Assembly (NCBI GenBank): GCA_017615125.1
Contig: JAGAAS010000087.1
Location: 1 to 40,492, forward strand
Length of the DNA: 40,492 nucleotides
Direction: 5' to 3'
Source: Bacteroidaceae bacterium
GTDB taxonomy: Bacteria; Bacteroidota; Bacteroidia; Bacteroidales; Bacteroidaceae
The notes beneath the pieces are model-generated. The model was not told the DNA's origin, made no database searches, and saw only the letters and a program-made list of their open reading frames with translations. How positions within the stretch are numbered: position 1 is the first letter of the stretch; every line of letters starts with the position of its first letter. Of this stretch, positions 9,601 through 16,840 are shown in pieces. Position numbers and translations under genes: made by a program.

Positions 9601-10592
9601 GCATCCTGCTCCATCAGGGCGAGAGCAACAACGGGCAGTCCGACTGGCCTCAGAAGGTGAAGAAGATATACGACCGTCTCATCGCCGACCTGGGACTCAA
9701 CGCTGCTGACGTGCCCCTATTCGTGGGCGAGACGGTGAGCCAGGCTGAGAAGGGTGCCTGCTGGGCACACAACAATGTCATTGCCCGCGTGCCCAATGTC
9801 ATCCCCAACTCCTACGTCATCTCCTCAGCCAACTGTCCCCAGAAGGGCGACGGCCTGCACTTCACCGCTCAGGGCTACCGCATCATGGGCAGCCGCTATG
9901 CCAAGCAGGCACTAAAGCTGATGGGTATCGAGGCTGTCATCGACGAGCCTGAGACGCCCGTTTCCGACAAGGAAATCAACCAGCGCTTCACCAGCCTGTC
10001 GGCCATCGGCAGCACACCGTTCGCCATCGTTGACGAGAAGCGCGAGAAAGCCTTCTTCGGCTCCACCGACCAGAACCTCAGCTTCGACACCTACGCCACC
10101 GCCTTCGACGACGCCAACACCGGCTATCTCTTCCGTCTTGAGAAGAGCACCGTTAGCGGCTGCTACCTGCTGCGTCTCATCACGCCCAGCGGGAGCGCCT
10201 ACAGCATCTGGGGCAGCCCCGGATACCTCAACGGCTATTCCACCGTCGCCGACTGCAGCTTCATCCTCGGCCTCAACAACCAGAACGGACAGGATGTCGA
10301 GAATGGTGCCGTATGGGAGATCAACTATGTGGAAGGCAAGGGCTTCACCCTGCGCAATAAGTATACGGGCAAGTACCTCGGCGACGCTCTGTCGGCCAAG
10401 TACGACGAGCCCACCTACTTCACCTTCTGCACCCTCGGCCCGAAGACGGGCATCCCCGTGCTCTCAACCATCGACCGTGAGCCCTCTGCCATTTACACGC
10501 TGCAGGGCCTCTGCGTGGGCACTGAGGAACAGTGGGAGACGTTGCCGAAGGGAGTCTACATTGTGGGCGGAAAGCTGAAAATGAAACAGTAA
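6696..10592 (+). CDS. Multidomain xylanase/acetylxylan esterase GH10-CBM6-CBM6-CE6
   Basis: Secreted 1298-residue enzyme with signal peptide 1-20 (...GAQA then Q). GH10 endo-xylanase spans about 25-325, with acid/base Glu139 (DVVNEA) and nucleophile Glu246 (STEFD). An Ig-like domain (about 335-415) and a CBM6-like xylan-binding domain (about 420-560) follow, then a second Ig-like/CBM6 pair (about 565-800). A SASA/CE6-type esterase occupies about 825-1085: GQSNMEG with Ser833, HQGESN, and the Asp1052-His1055 pair in DGLHF. Residues of about 1100-1255 form a domain I do not recognise. The end (IYTLQG...LPKGVYIVGGKLKMKQ) resembles the type IX secretion-type tail common in Prevotella. The two activities would cut the xylan backbone and remove acetyl groups. 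Domain calls are firm apart from exact borders; specificity is inferred. Confidence 0.92.
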   Translation: MKKLFAAVMIGLLSFVGAQAQLATNPDKFLGNITTYSSVDYGSEPFYKLWNQITPENESKWDAIEPSRGSFSFSGADRAANYAKQHGFPFKYHTLIWGGQYPGWVNNLSTAEQYKAIVEYFDAVQKHYPNLEIIDVVNEAIAGHAPAPYRAALGGEGRTGYDWIIKAFQLAHERWPNAILVYNDYNTFTYQKTEFIDLVRTLIDAGAPIDAYGCQSHDLTDISLSNFQKAMTELQDALQIPMYSTEFDIGTADDAKQERQYKNLIPVLWEADYCAGITLWGYIYGKTWTTDGNSGLIRDGKDRPAMIWLRDYMKTDAAKTAKSPYPGFKKEASIYVKPASMKVARNDKLPVWVDATLATKTIEKVELFMDTTLVATMTETPYLCEIPAAKPGTKTLKAVVTATDGSTYERQSRIAVQLSTKARKPFNDGVPFELPGIIDAMQYDEGISGVTYYNAARTGVTKTGGWMEYTVDVKETGLYSLSAEVASSGDGMFHLVENNFGNMIFLTDFVEVPSTGGTSTYKTFHSRFSLPLEAGQHTLCLCIDKGGFNIGKMTFTRLEMDNNMKVTVKASPTTITIGDTVTITATASSTTSTIENIKVFANDMLVETLTAEPYTTQFIPAAKGSYAITAIATDAEGRESKIVKTTLKVNGKRTPYKSISLPGTLQFEDFDRGGEGLTFHDSDANDEGDAHYRTDNEGVDIVKGNGGSAIGYTATNEWLEYTVNVTKTGTYNCEAVVSSGTTGASFTISLRDNNQTTQLCKINIPQTGSSSWDTYTTVKGKLSRELPEGKHTLRVTITGPNGNLDKVTFTREGDDDPSTADPNFYVYLCFGQSNMEGNATPEAVDKTGIDPRFQTLACVNFSSPSRTMGEWYTAVPPIVRQGTGLGMADYFGRTMVKYLPENVRVGVVDVAIGGTKIEGFMQEEVASYIASMTSDEQWLKNYFAAYNNDPYQRLVDMAKIAQKSGVIKGILLHQGESNNGQSDWPQKVKKIYDRLIADLGLNAADVPLFVGETVSQAEKGACWAHNNVIARVPNVIPNSYVISSANCPQKGDGLHFTAQGYRIMGSRYAKQALKLMGIEAVIDEPETPVSDKEINQRFTSLSAIGSTPFAIVDEKREKAFFGSTDQNLSFDTYATAFDDANTGYLFRLEKSTVSGCYLLRLITPSGSAYSIWGSPGYLNGYSTVADCSFILGLNNQNGQDVENGAVWEINYVEGKGFTLRNKYTGKYLGDALSAKYDEPTYFTFCTLGPKTGIPVLSTIDREPSAIYTLQGLCVGTEEQWETLPKGVYIVGGKLKMKQ

Positions 10593-10647
10593 AAGGTGAA
10601 AGGGCTAAATGGCCAATTGACCAAGAGCGTAAGCGTTGATTCAACAA
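10591..10647 (+). repeat. Mixed repeat between the two xylanase genes
   Basis: AAAAGGTGAAAGGGCTAAATGG, a member of the GGCTAAAGGGCGAAAAGG-type runs, is followed by CCAAGAGCGTAAGCGTTGATTCAACAA, a degenerate member of the hairpin/GATTCACC family. It fills almost all the 73-bp spacer. A related combination appears inside the next membrane-protein gene at 14058-14160. Confidence 0.6.
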
Positions 10648-10665
10648 ATTAACACCATCCAACCG

Positions 10666-13245
10666 ATGCTGAAGAAACTTTTGCTGATAGCCTTGCTTGC
10701 TATGTCGATGAGCGTATTTGCCGAAGTACGTACTATCGATATTAGCGGCAATAATACCTCGTCGTCATACGTGTCGTATAGTCAGAGCATCTCGTTGCCC
10801 GCCTCCGACACCGTCAATGTGAAGATGGCGCGTTACTGCTACTTCTCGTCCTCCGTCAGCGGCACGGGCGTGCTCAACCTCTATGCAGGCGGTGAGCGCT
10901 GCTATCTCGGTACGGAGAAGGGTAAGGCGTGGCCCGTGTGGGTCAGCTACAAAGGCGACGTACACATCTATCCCTTCCCCGAGAACTCCTCGTCGGCAGG
11001 CTTCTATGGTGTCGTACTGGCTCACGGAGGCAAAAGCTCTACCGCTGAGAACGCTCTTGCTGACGCCAAGTCGGGTAAGCTGAACCCCTCGATGTCCAAC
11101 AATCATGTCACCCTGCATCAGGGAGCTACCATCTGCTGCGAGGCCAACACCTCGGGTGCAGGTTTCCGCATCGGCCATCTTGACGCTGAGGCAGGTTCCA
11201 CGCTCCTGGGATATATGAAGAAGGGACGTGCCGCCTACTACCTTCTGGGCGCCCTGAACACCGACTGCACCCTCGCCGGCACCATCAAACCCTCCGACTA
11301 CGATGATGCTACGCTCATAGGCATCGTCAAGGAGGGCAAGGGAACCCTTAGCATCACGGGAAACGACAACTATGTGAGTGGCGCCCTGCGTATCCTCGAG
11401 GGTCGTGTGCAGGTGGGCAATAACCGCAACGAGGCGAAGCAGAAGAAGATGCGTGGCGCTCTGGGCGCACGTCCCAACACCAGCGAGGCCATCGTCTACG
11501 TTTTCGAGGACGGCATCCTGGGAGGCACGGGCAGCATCGGCGGAACTGTCGATAACTACGGCACCATCGAGCCTGGCTCTTTCAAGCGCGAGGGTGACTC
11601 CGTCGCTACATCGCCTGGCTCGCTTGTCCTCCGCAACTATGTCACCCCCTCCAAACAGCCTGACCTCTGCGTGCGCCCCGCATCAAAATTGCATTTCAAG
11701 CTCACAACGTCTGATGCAGGAGACGGCACGCAATCATCGCTTATCGTGAACGACCTTCTGGAGGTGGGTGGCACCGTGAAATACAACAATATCACTCAGG
11801 ACTTTTCCACGAGCGACAAGATGCCTGTCGTCGAATTGGAAACCACCTGCGAACCCGTAGGCATGAACGTCGGCGACGAAATTATTCTTCTTACGGCTCA
11901 CGCCAAATCGGGCGACTGGCACTTCGACCTTCGTCAACCCTCCCGGTATACGTGGGAATTGGTTGAGGAGACCTCTTCCGACGGCTATGCCCTCAAGGCA
12001 CGCATCGTATCCCTGAAAGACTCTGACAATCCGGATAATCCCGATAATCCTGATAATCCGGACAACCCTGTTCTGGGACCCTACTATGACGACGGCATCG
12101 ACGATGCTGCCGACACGCATACGCTGCGGTACTATGCCGAGCAGTGTGGAAAACGTATCGGCGTTGCTATGTGTACCTATAAGAGCTATCAGAGCGAGCG
12201 TGACGAGGCAGGCCGTCAGTTCAATATGATGGTGGCAGAGAATGAGATGAAGATGGATGCTCTTCAGCCCTCCAAGGGACAGTTCAGCTATGGCAGTGCC
12301 GATAACCTGGTGAGCTTCGCACAGCGTAACGGTATGACGGTGCGTGGGCATTGTCTTGTCTGGCACCAGCAGCAACCCTCGTGGCTGAGCAGCGACGGCA
12401 AGAAGAACGACCAGAACTGGACGCGCCAGCAGGCTCTTGACATTATGAAAAGCCACATCACCAATGTAATGAAGCACTTCAAGGGCAAGGTGGCTGAATG
12501 GGATGTGGTGAACGAGTGCCTGGACGACGACCAGAGCATCATCCGTACCAATCCCGACGGCTACACCCTGCGGCAGACAGTGTGGCAGCGTGCCATCGGC
12601 GACGACTACATCGACTCCGCTTTCGTCTACGCCCATAGGGCTGACCCAGATGCTGTGCTCTACCTCAACGACTACGATGTAGAGCATCAAGGCAAGGCTA
12701 AGTCGGTAGCTTTCTACAATCTCGCTAAACACCTCAAGGACAGAAACATTCCCCTCAACGGCGTAGGGTTGCAATGCCACTTTTCGGTGGGTGAAGTCGA
12801 CTCTTTGAAGCTGGATGCCACTATCAAGCGATTCGCCCAGGAGGGCATGAAGTGCATCATCACTGAGCTTGATATGGGCGTACCGAATACATCGTCGGAG
12901 AATTTGGAGGAGCAGGCACGCCTCTATCGAGTCATCACCGACATCGTGCTCAACAACGACAATTGTCCTGATATGGTCATCTGGGGCATCAAGGACAATG
13001 ACTCGTGGCGCAGCGCCTCGAACCCGTTGCTCTACAACTCGGGCATGCAGCCCAAGCCTGCCTGGCGTGCTGTGCGTTCCGCCCTCCGCCATCATGTGAT
13101 CACAACTGACATCTCTCCTTCCGCTGCTCAACACCTTCCACTCAATACTGACGTCTATACACTCGATGGACGTCGTGTCACCTCTTCCGTTTTGATGCCA
13201 GGACTTTACATCAAAGACGGCAAGAAGTTTATTGTAAGACCTTAG
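10666..13245 (+). CDS. GH10 xylanase behind an autotransporter-type beta-strand-repeat region
   Basis: The start at 10666 gives a good signal peptide (MLKKLLLIALLAMSMSVFA). Of the 859 residues, about 20-450 are glycine/serine-rich and predicted beta-rich. Residues of about 222-250 (EGKGTLSITGNDNYVSGALR then ILEGRVQVGN) match the autotransporter-associated beta-strand repeat (PATR) pattern. A (DNP)5 linker at about 454-468 leads to a complete GH10 domain (about 480-815) with acid/base Glu617 (DVVNEC) and nucleophile Glu734 (ITELD). The end (VYTLDGRRV...LMPGLYIKDGKKFIVRP) is a Prevotella-type secretion/sorting-like tail. It probably cuts xylan at the cell surface, next to the GH3 and GH10-CE6 genes. 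The role of the N-terminal half is unknown; anchoring or glycan binding are possibilities. Confidence 0.9.
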   Translation: MLKKLLLIALLAMSMSVFAEVRTIDISGNNTSSSYVSYSQSISLPASDTVNVKMARYCYFSSSVSGTGVLNLYAGGERCYLGTEKGKAWPVWVSYKGDVHIYPFPENSSSAGFYGVVLAHGGKSSTAENALADAKSGKLNPSMSNNHVTLHQGATICCEANTSGAGFRIGHLDAEAGSTLLGYMKKGRAAYYLLGALNTDCTLAGTIKPSDYDDATLIGIVKEGKGTLSITGNDNYVSGALRILEGRVQVGNNRNEAKQKKMRGALGARPNTSEAIVYVFEDGILGGTGSIGGTVDNYGTIEPGSFKREGDSVATSPGSLVLRNYVTPSKQPDLCVRPASKLHFKLTTSDAGDGTQSSLIVNDLLEVGGTVKYNNITQDFSTSDKMPVVELETTCEPVGMNVGDEIILLTAHAKSGDWHFDLRQPSRYTWELVEETSSDGYALKARIVSLKDSDNPDNPDNPDNPDNPVLGPYYDDGIDDAADTHTLRYYAEQCGKRIGVAMCTYKSYQSERDEAGRQFNMMVAENEMKMDALQPSKGQFSYGSADNLVSFAQRNGMTVRGHCLVWHQQQPSWLSSDGKKNDQNWTRQQALDIMKSHITNVMKHFKGKVAEWDVVNECLDDDQSIIRTNPDGYTLRQTVWQRAIGDDYIDSAFVYAHRADPDAVLYLNDYDVEHQGKAKSVAFYNLAKHLKDRNIPLNGVGLQCHFSVGEVDSLKLDATIKRFAQEGMKCIITELDMGVPNTSSENLEEQARLYRVITDIVLNNDNCPDMVIWGIKDNDSWRSASNPLLYNSGMQPKPAWRAVRSALRHHVITTDISPSAAQHLPLNTDVYTLDGRRVTSSVLMPGLYIKDGKKFIVRP
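12025..12069 (+). repeat. In-frame DNP linker repeat (5 x 9 bp)
   Basis: Five 9-bp units of GA(C/T)AA(C/T)CCN encode Asp-Asn-Pro five times between the beta-strand-repeat region and the GH10 domain. Such linkers are prone to changes in copy number. The core resembles the GATAATC units of the intergenic repeats, but the period (9 instead of 8) differs. Confidence 0.85.
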
Positions 13246-13246
13246 C

Positions 13247-15181
13247 ATGAAACGAATCACTTCCATTCCCTCATTTGCAACACCAGTGCTAGCACTTGTG
13301 ATCATCGCCTGCCTGCTATTGATTCTTGAGCCTCACTTCCTATGGAAGTTGCAGGAGTCCAATCTGTTCCTCAACAGTAGAGTTTTCTTTGACGAGCTGA
13401 TGGTAGAGCCCGGCGGTTTGCTCTCATGGGCGGGCACTTGGTTCACGCAGTTCTTCTTCCATCCGTGGGTGGGCGTGTTGATGCTGTGTGGCTGGTGGCT
13501 ATTGCTCATGTGGCTGGTGCGGAAAACCTTCTGCATCGGCTGCCGCTGGACGCCTGTTGTTGTCGTTCCCGTCCTCTTCCTGTTGGTAACAATTGTTGGC
13601 ATGGGCTATTGGATTTATATTCTGAAGCTGCGCGGGCATGCTTTCGTGGGAACTATCGGCACTACAGCCGCTGTGGCTCTCTTGTGGGCCTTCCGCAGCG
13701 TGGTTGAGAGGGTGCGCCTCCGGCCTACACTCGTACGCTGTGTCTTCGTGCTGCTCACCTGTGCCGTCGGATACCCTCTGCTGGGCATCTACGGCTTGGC
13801 TGCCGCTGTACTCATGTCCCTGTGGATCTGGCGCCTTGAGCCGCGTCGTCTGTCGGCACTCGCCGTCAGCCTTACAGGATTCCTTAGCGTAGGCCTGTTG
13901 CCGCCATTCTTCTACCGCTATGTCTATTACCAGACCAACATCGCCAATATCTATTTCGCTAAATTGCCACTCTATTATGTCACCGAGAGATATACCTCCT
14001 TCTATGTGCCTTTCATCCTGTTGCTACTGTTCTTTGTGGTGATGGTATTCCTTCCTCAAAGGACGAAGGGCGAAAAGGCTAATGGACTAATTGGTCAAGC
14101 ACAAGGCGCTGGCTCACCTTTTACCAAGCGCGTAAGCACCAATGGGCAGAAGGCTGACAAGAGGTTGTCGCGCAACGCCCTTCAGGAGACGCTCGCAGCG
14201 GTGCTGCTGCTCATCGTTGCTGCTGTCTATACCGCCTGCTCGTGGTATCGCGATGAGAACTTCCACCACGAGGTCGCAATGCAGCGCTGCATCGACCGCC
14301 TCGACTGGGAGGGGGTGCTGAAGGAGGCTGCCAAGCAGAAGGACGAGCCCACGCGCGCCATCGCCATGATGCGCAACCTGGCGCTTGCCCGTCTAGGGCG
14401 TCAGGGCGATGAGATGTGTCATTATAGGAATGGCTGCAAGAAGTGTAACGCCCCCTTCGACATCCGTGCTGTCAACAGCGTTGGTGCCCTCATCTACTAC
14501 CACTACGGCATGCCCAACTATAGCTATCGTCTCTGCATGGAGCGCGGCGTGGAGTTCGGATGGCGTGTGGAGCAGCTCAAGTATCTGGCGCGTTGCTCCA
14601 TCCTCAGCGGTGAACAACAGTTGGCACACAAGTACCTCGGCCTGCTCAAGCAGACACTGTTTCATGGCACATGGGCCGATAGCATGTACACCCTCGCCGA
14701 GAAGCGCGTGGCTCTCGTTGCTTCACCCGAGATGGGCTTCATCACCCACATGATGCACTATGACGAAAATCTCTCCTCCGACCACAACCTGGTGGAGGAC
14801 TTCCTCATGCGCCAACTCATGAGCGCGTCGTACACAGGCGACCCACTCTTCGTCGAGCAGGCACTCTTTGCCACCCTCTGGGCCAAGGACACCAAGGAGT
14901 TCTGGAACCATCTCTACAACTACACTCGCCTCTATCCTGACAGGCAATGGCCCGTCCACGTGCAGGAGGCAGCTATGATGTTCGGTACCCTTGACCACAA
15001 AAAACAGATGGACCAATGGCCTATCAACTCTTCAATAAGGGAAAACTACAAGCGCTTCGACCAGATGGCGGAGCGACTGGAGGGCGCTGACTGGAAAAAG
15101 GCTAACACGGCGCTCTTCAAACTCTTCGGACAAACCTATTTCTACGACTGCTACATGATTAATTTCCCCTCGCAGAACTGA
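13247..15181 (+). CDS. Multi-pass membrane protein, DUF6057-like
   Basis: This 644-residue protein starts 1 bp after the preceding stop codon, so translation is probably coupled to the xylanase gene. The N-terminal 270 residues hold about six to seven hydrophobic segments, then comes a hydrophilic stretch (about 270-308), one more membrane segment (LAAVLLLIVAAVYTACSWY) and a soluble C-terminal half of about 320 residues with an alpha-helical, TPR-like look (MRNLALARLG, NSVGALIYYHYG). It resembles Bacteroidetes proteins labelled DUF6057, recalled from memory. I know no defined function. The lipoprotein that follows may be its partner. The hydrophilic stretch looks like inserted intergenic repeat DNA. 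Confidence 0.75.
   Translation: MKRITSIPSFATPVLALVIIACLLLILEPHFLWKLQESNLFLNSRVFFDELMVEPGGLLSWAGTWFTQFFFHPWVGVLMLCGWWLLLMWLVRKTFCIGCRWTPVVVVPVLFLLVTIVGMGYWIYILKLRGHAFVGTIGTTAAVALLWAFRSVVERVRLRPTLVRCVFVLLTCAVGYPLLGIYGLAAAVLMSLWIWRLEPRRLSALAVSLTGFLSVGLLPPFFYRYVYYQTNIANIYFAKLPLYYVTERYTSFYVPFILLLLFFVVMVFLPQRTKGEKANGLIGQAQGAGSPFTKRVSTNGQKADKRLSRNALQETLAAVLLLIVAAVYTACSWYRDENFHHEVAMQRCIDRLDWEGVLKEAAKQKDEPTRAIAMMRNLALARLGRQGDEMCHYRNGCKKCNAPFDIRAVNSVGALIYYHYGMPNYSYRLCMERGVEFGWRVEQLKYLARCSILSGEQQLAHKYLGLLKQTLFHGTWADSMYTLAEKRVALVASPEMGFITHMMHYDENLSSDHNLVEDFLMRQLMSASYTGDPLFVEQALFATLWAKDTKEFWNHLYNYTRLYPDRQWPVHVQEAAMMFGTLDHKKQMDQWPINSSIRENYKRFDQMAERLEGADWKKANTALFKLFGQTYFYDCYMINFPSQN
14058..14160 (+). repeat. 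Dispersed repeat material inside a membrane-protein gene
   Basis: GGACGAAGGGCGAAAAGGCT, then AATGGACTAATTGGTCAAGC, then ACCAAGCGCGTAAGCACCAATGG, closely resembles the spacer at 10591-10647 (GGTGAAAGGGCTAAATGG...CCAAGAGCGTAAGCGTTGATT). It is in frame and encodes a charged, low-hydrophobicity loop (about residues 270-308) between two membrane segments. Read directly; the origin by insertion is inferred. Confidence 0.55.
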
Positions 15182-15202
15182 GGAAACTGAAATAAAAGTC
15201 CA

Positions 15203-15226
15203 GACAATCAAATAATCGGATAATCA
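15203..15226 (+). repeat. Three 8-nt GATAATCA-type units before a start codon
   Basis: GACAATCA, AATAATCG and GATAATCA run without gaps and end 8 bp before the ATG at 15235. They therefore form the ribosome-entry region of the TolB-like gene. Confidence 0.8.
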
Positions 15227-15234
15227 ATCACACT

Positions 15235-16803
15235 ATGGACATCCATAATAAATCTCGTTTGTTCCTACTATTGTTGCTGCCGGCAATCCTTCTCGTCAGC
15301 TGCAGCCCTTCGCTGCCCAAGGACTACGACGACAGCAACGTGCTGCCCCGCATCTATCCCGACTACGTAGGAGTCACCATTCCCGTGAACATTGCACCGC
15401 TCACCTTTGAACTTGACGAGAAGGCCGATGCGATGGTGGCACGCTATACGTCGGGTGACTGCGAGATTGTCTGTGCCGGCAAGATGCAACCCAAGCTTGC
15501 TGCATGGCGAAAGCTCATTGCTGTAGCTCTCAACGCAAAAACATCTACTCCCGACTCATCACTCTCCACTCCCGACTCTCCCCACATCCAAGTCGATGTT
15601 TTTGCTCGCCACGACGGCTGCTGGACACACTACCATCCCTTCACAATCAACGTTTCGTCCGACAGCATCGACCCCTGGCTCAGCTACCGCCTTATTCCGC
15701 CCTCCTACGTCAGCTATGAGGCGCTCACCATCAGCCAGCGTTGTCTCGAGAACTACGACGAACGTGTCATCTATGACAATATGCTCTGCGGTCTGGAGGT
15801 CAACGGACAGTGCATCAACTGCCACAGCTACCAGCAGTACAACCCCCAGCGTATGCAGTTCCACGCCCGTCAGAACTATGGGGGCACCGTCATTGCCTAC
15901 GACGGTGAACTAAAGAAGGTGAACATGAAGAACGACTCCATCATCTCCGCTGGCGTCTATCCCGCCTGGCATCCTTGGATGAAGCTTATCGTCTATTCCA
16001 CCAATCACACCTACCAGAACTTCTTCACCGTCTGTCGCGACAAGATCGAGGTCTACGATAGTGAGAGCGACCTTATCGCTTACGACATCAACACCGACGA
16101 GGTGACGAATATCGAGAACCGTTCCGATGAGCTCGAGGTGTTCCCCGCCTGGGCTCCCGACGGTCGCACACTCTACTTCAGCAGTGCCCGCTTCGTCCGC
16201 AACGACTCCATCAAGGATGCCACCACCGACGTTGTCGCCCGCTACGACAGCCTCCACTACAATATCTTCTGCAAGAGTTTCGACCCCAAAACCAAGAAGT
16301 TTGGCCCGCGTCGTCTTGTGATCGTTACAGACAGCCTTCTCGTTGGCGGTGGTAGCGCCCTGCTGCCCCGCATCTCCCCCGACGGCCGTTACCTTCTCTT
16401 CTCGATGGCTCCATACGGCGTATTCCACATCTGGCACCACGCCGCAGACCTGTGGATGAAAGATCTCCAGACAGGAGCTGTGCGCCCCCTCGACGAGGTG
16501 AACTCACCCGATACCGAGAGTTACCATACTTGGTCGAGCAATGGTAAGTGGATTGTATTCAGTAGCCGCCGCGACGATGGCACGTTCACCCGTCCCTTCT
16601 TCTCTCATATCGATGAAGAAGGCGTGTTCAGCAAACCATTCGAACTGCCCTGTGCCGATCCCGACTACCATCGTCAGTTTATGAAGTGCTACAACATTCC
16701 CGAGTTTTTGCGCAGCCCTGTCACCTACCGACCTCATGACTTCGCCCGCCTGCTCAAGGGAGAGGGAGTCCCCGTGAAGTACGTCCAACGATTGTCGGAA
16801 TAA
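15235..16803 (+). CDS. TolB-like beta-propeller lipoprotein with a CXXCH motif
   Basis: A 522-residue predicted lipoprotein: the hydrophobic LLLLLPAILLVSC ends in a lipobox cysteine at residue 23. Residues 193-197 read Cys-Ile-Asn-Cys-His, a CXXCH motif that could bind c-type haem, within NGQCINCHSYQ. From about residue 235 to 460 there are PD40/TolB-type propeller repeats (PAWHPWMKLIVYST, FPAWAPDGRTLYFSS, RISPDGRYLLFSM, HTWSSNGKWIVFSS). Similar Bacteroidetes proteins carry loose names such as cytochrome c biosynthesis protein. It follows the DUF6057-like gene by 53 bp. A short Ser/Thr/Pro-rich stretch (about 103-118) looks like a simple-repeat insertion. Whether haem is bound is unknown. Confidence 0.75.
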   Translation: MDIHNKSRLFLLLLLPAILLVSCSPSLPKDYDDSNVLPRIYPDYVGVTIPVNIAPLTFELDEKADAMVARYTSGDCEIVCAGKMQPKLAAWRKLIAVALNAKTSTPDSSLSTPDSPHIQVDVFARHDGCWTHYHPFTINVSSDSIDPWLSYRLIPPSYVSYEALTISQRCLENYDERVIYDNMLCGLEVNGQCINCHSYQQYNPQRMQFHARQNYGGTVIAYDGELKKVNMKNDSIISAGVYPAWHPWMKLIVYSTNHTYQNFFTVCRDKIEVYDSESDLIAYDINTDEVTNIENRSDELEVFPAWAPDGRTLYFSSARFVRNDSIKDATTDVVARYDSLHYNIFCKSFDPKTKKFGPRRLVIVTDSLLVGGGSALLPRISPDGRYLLFSMAPYGVFHIWHHAADLWMKDLQTGAVRPLDEVNSPDTESYHTWSSNGKWIVFSSRRDDGTFTRPFFSHIDEEGVFSKPFELPCADPDYHRQFMKCYNIPEFLRSPVTYRPHDFARLLKGEGVPVKYVQRLSE

Positions 16804-16810
16804 TAAAAAG

Positions 16811-16834
16811 GGTAATCGGATCATCAAATAATCG
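16811..16834 (+). repeat. Three 8-nt GATAATC-type units before a start codon
   Basis: GGTAATCG, GATCATCA and AATAATCG run without gaps and end 6 bp before the ATG at 16841, filling the ribosome-entry region of the CotH-like gene. Confidence 0.8.
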
Positions 16835-16840
16835 GATTTT

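Noticed and set aside
11734-13305. A 523-residue antisense open frame in the second GH10 gene
   Set aside because: It covers the intact GH10 catalytic domain on the other strand and has no recognisable motif.
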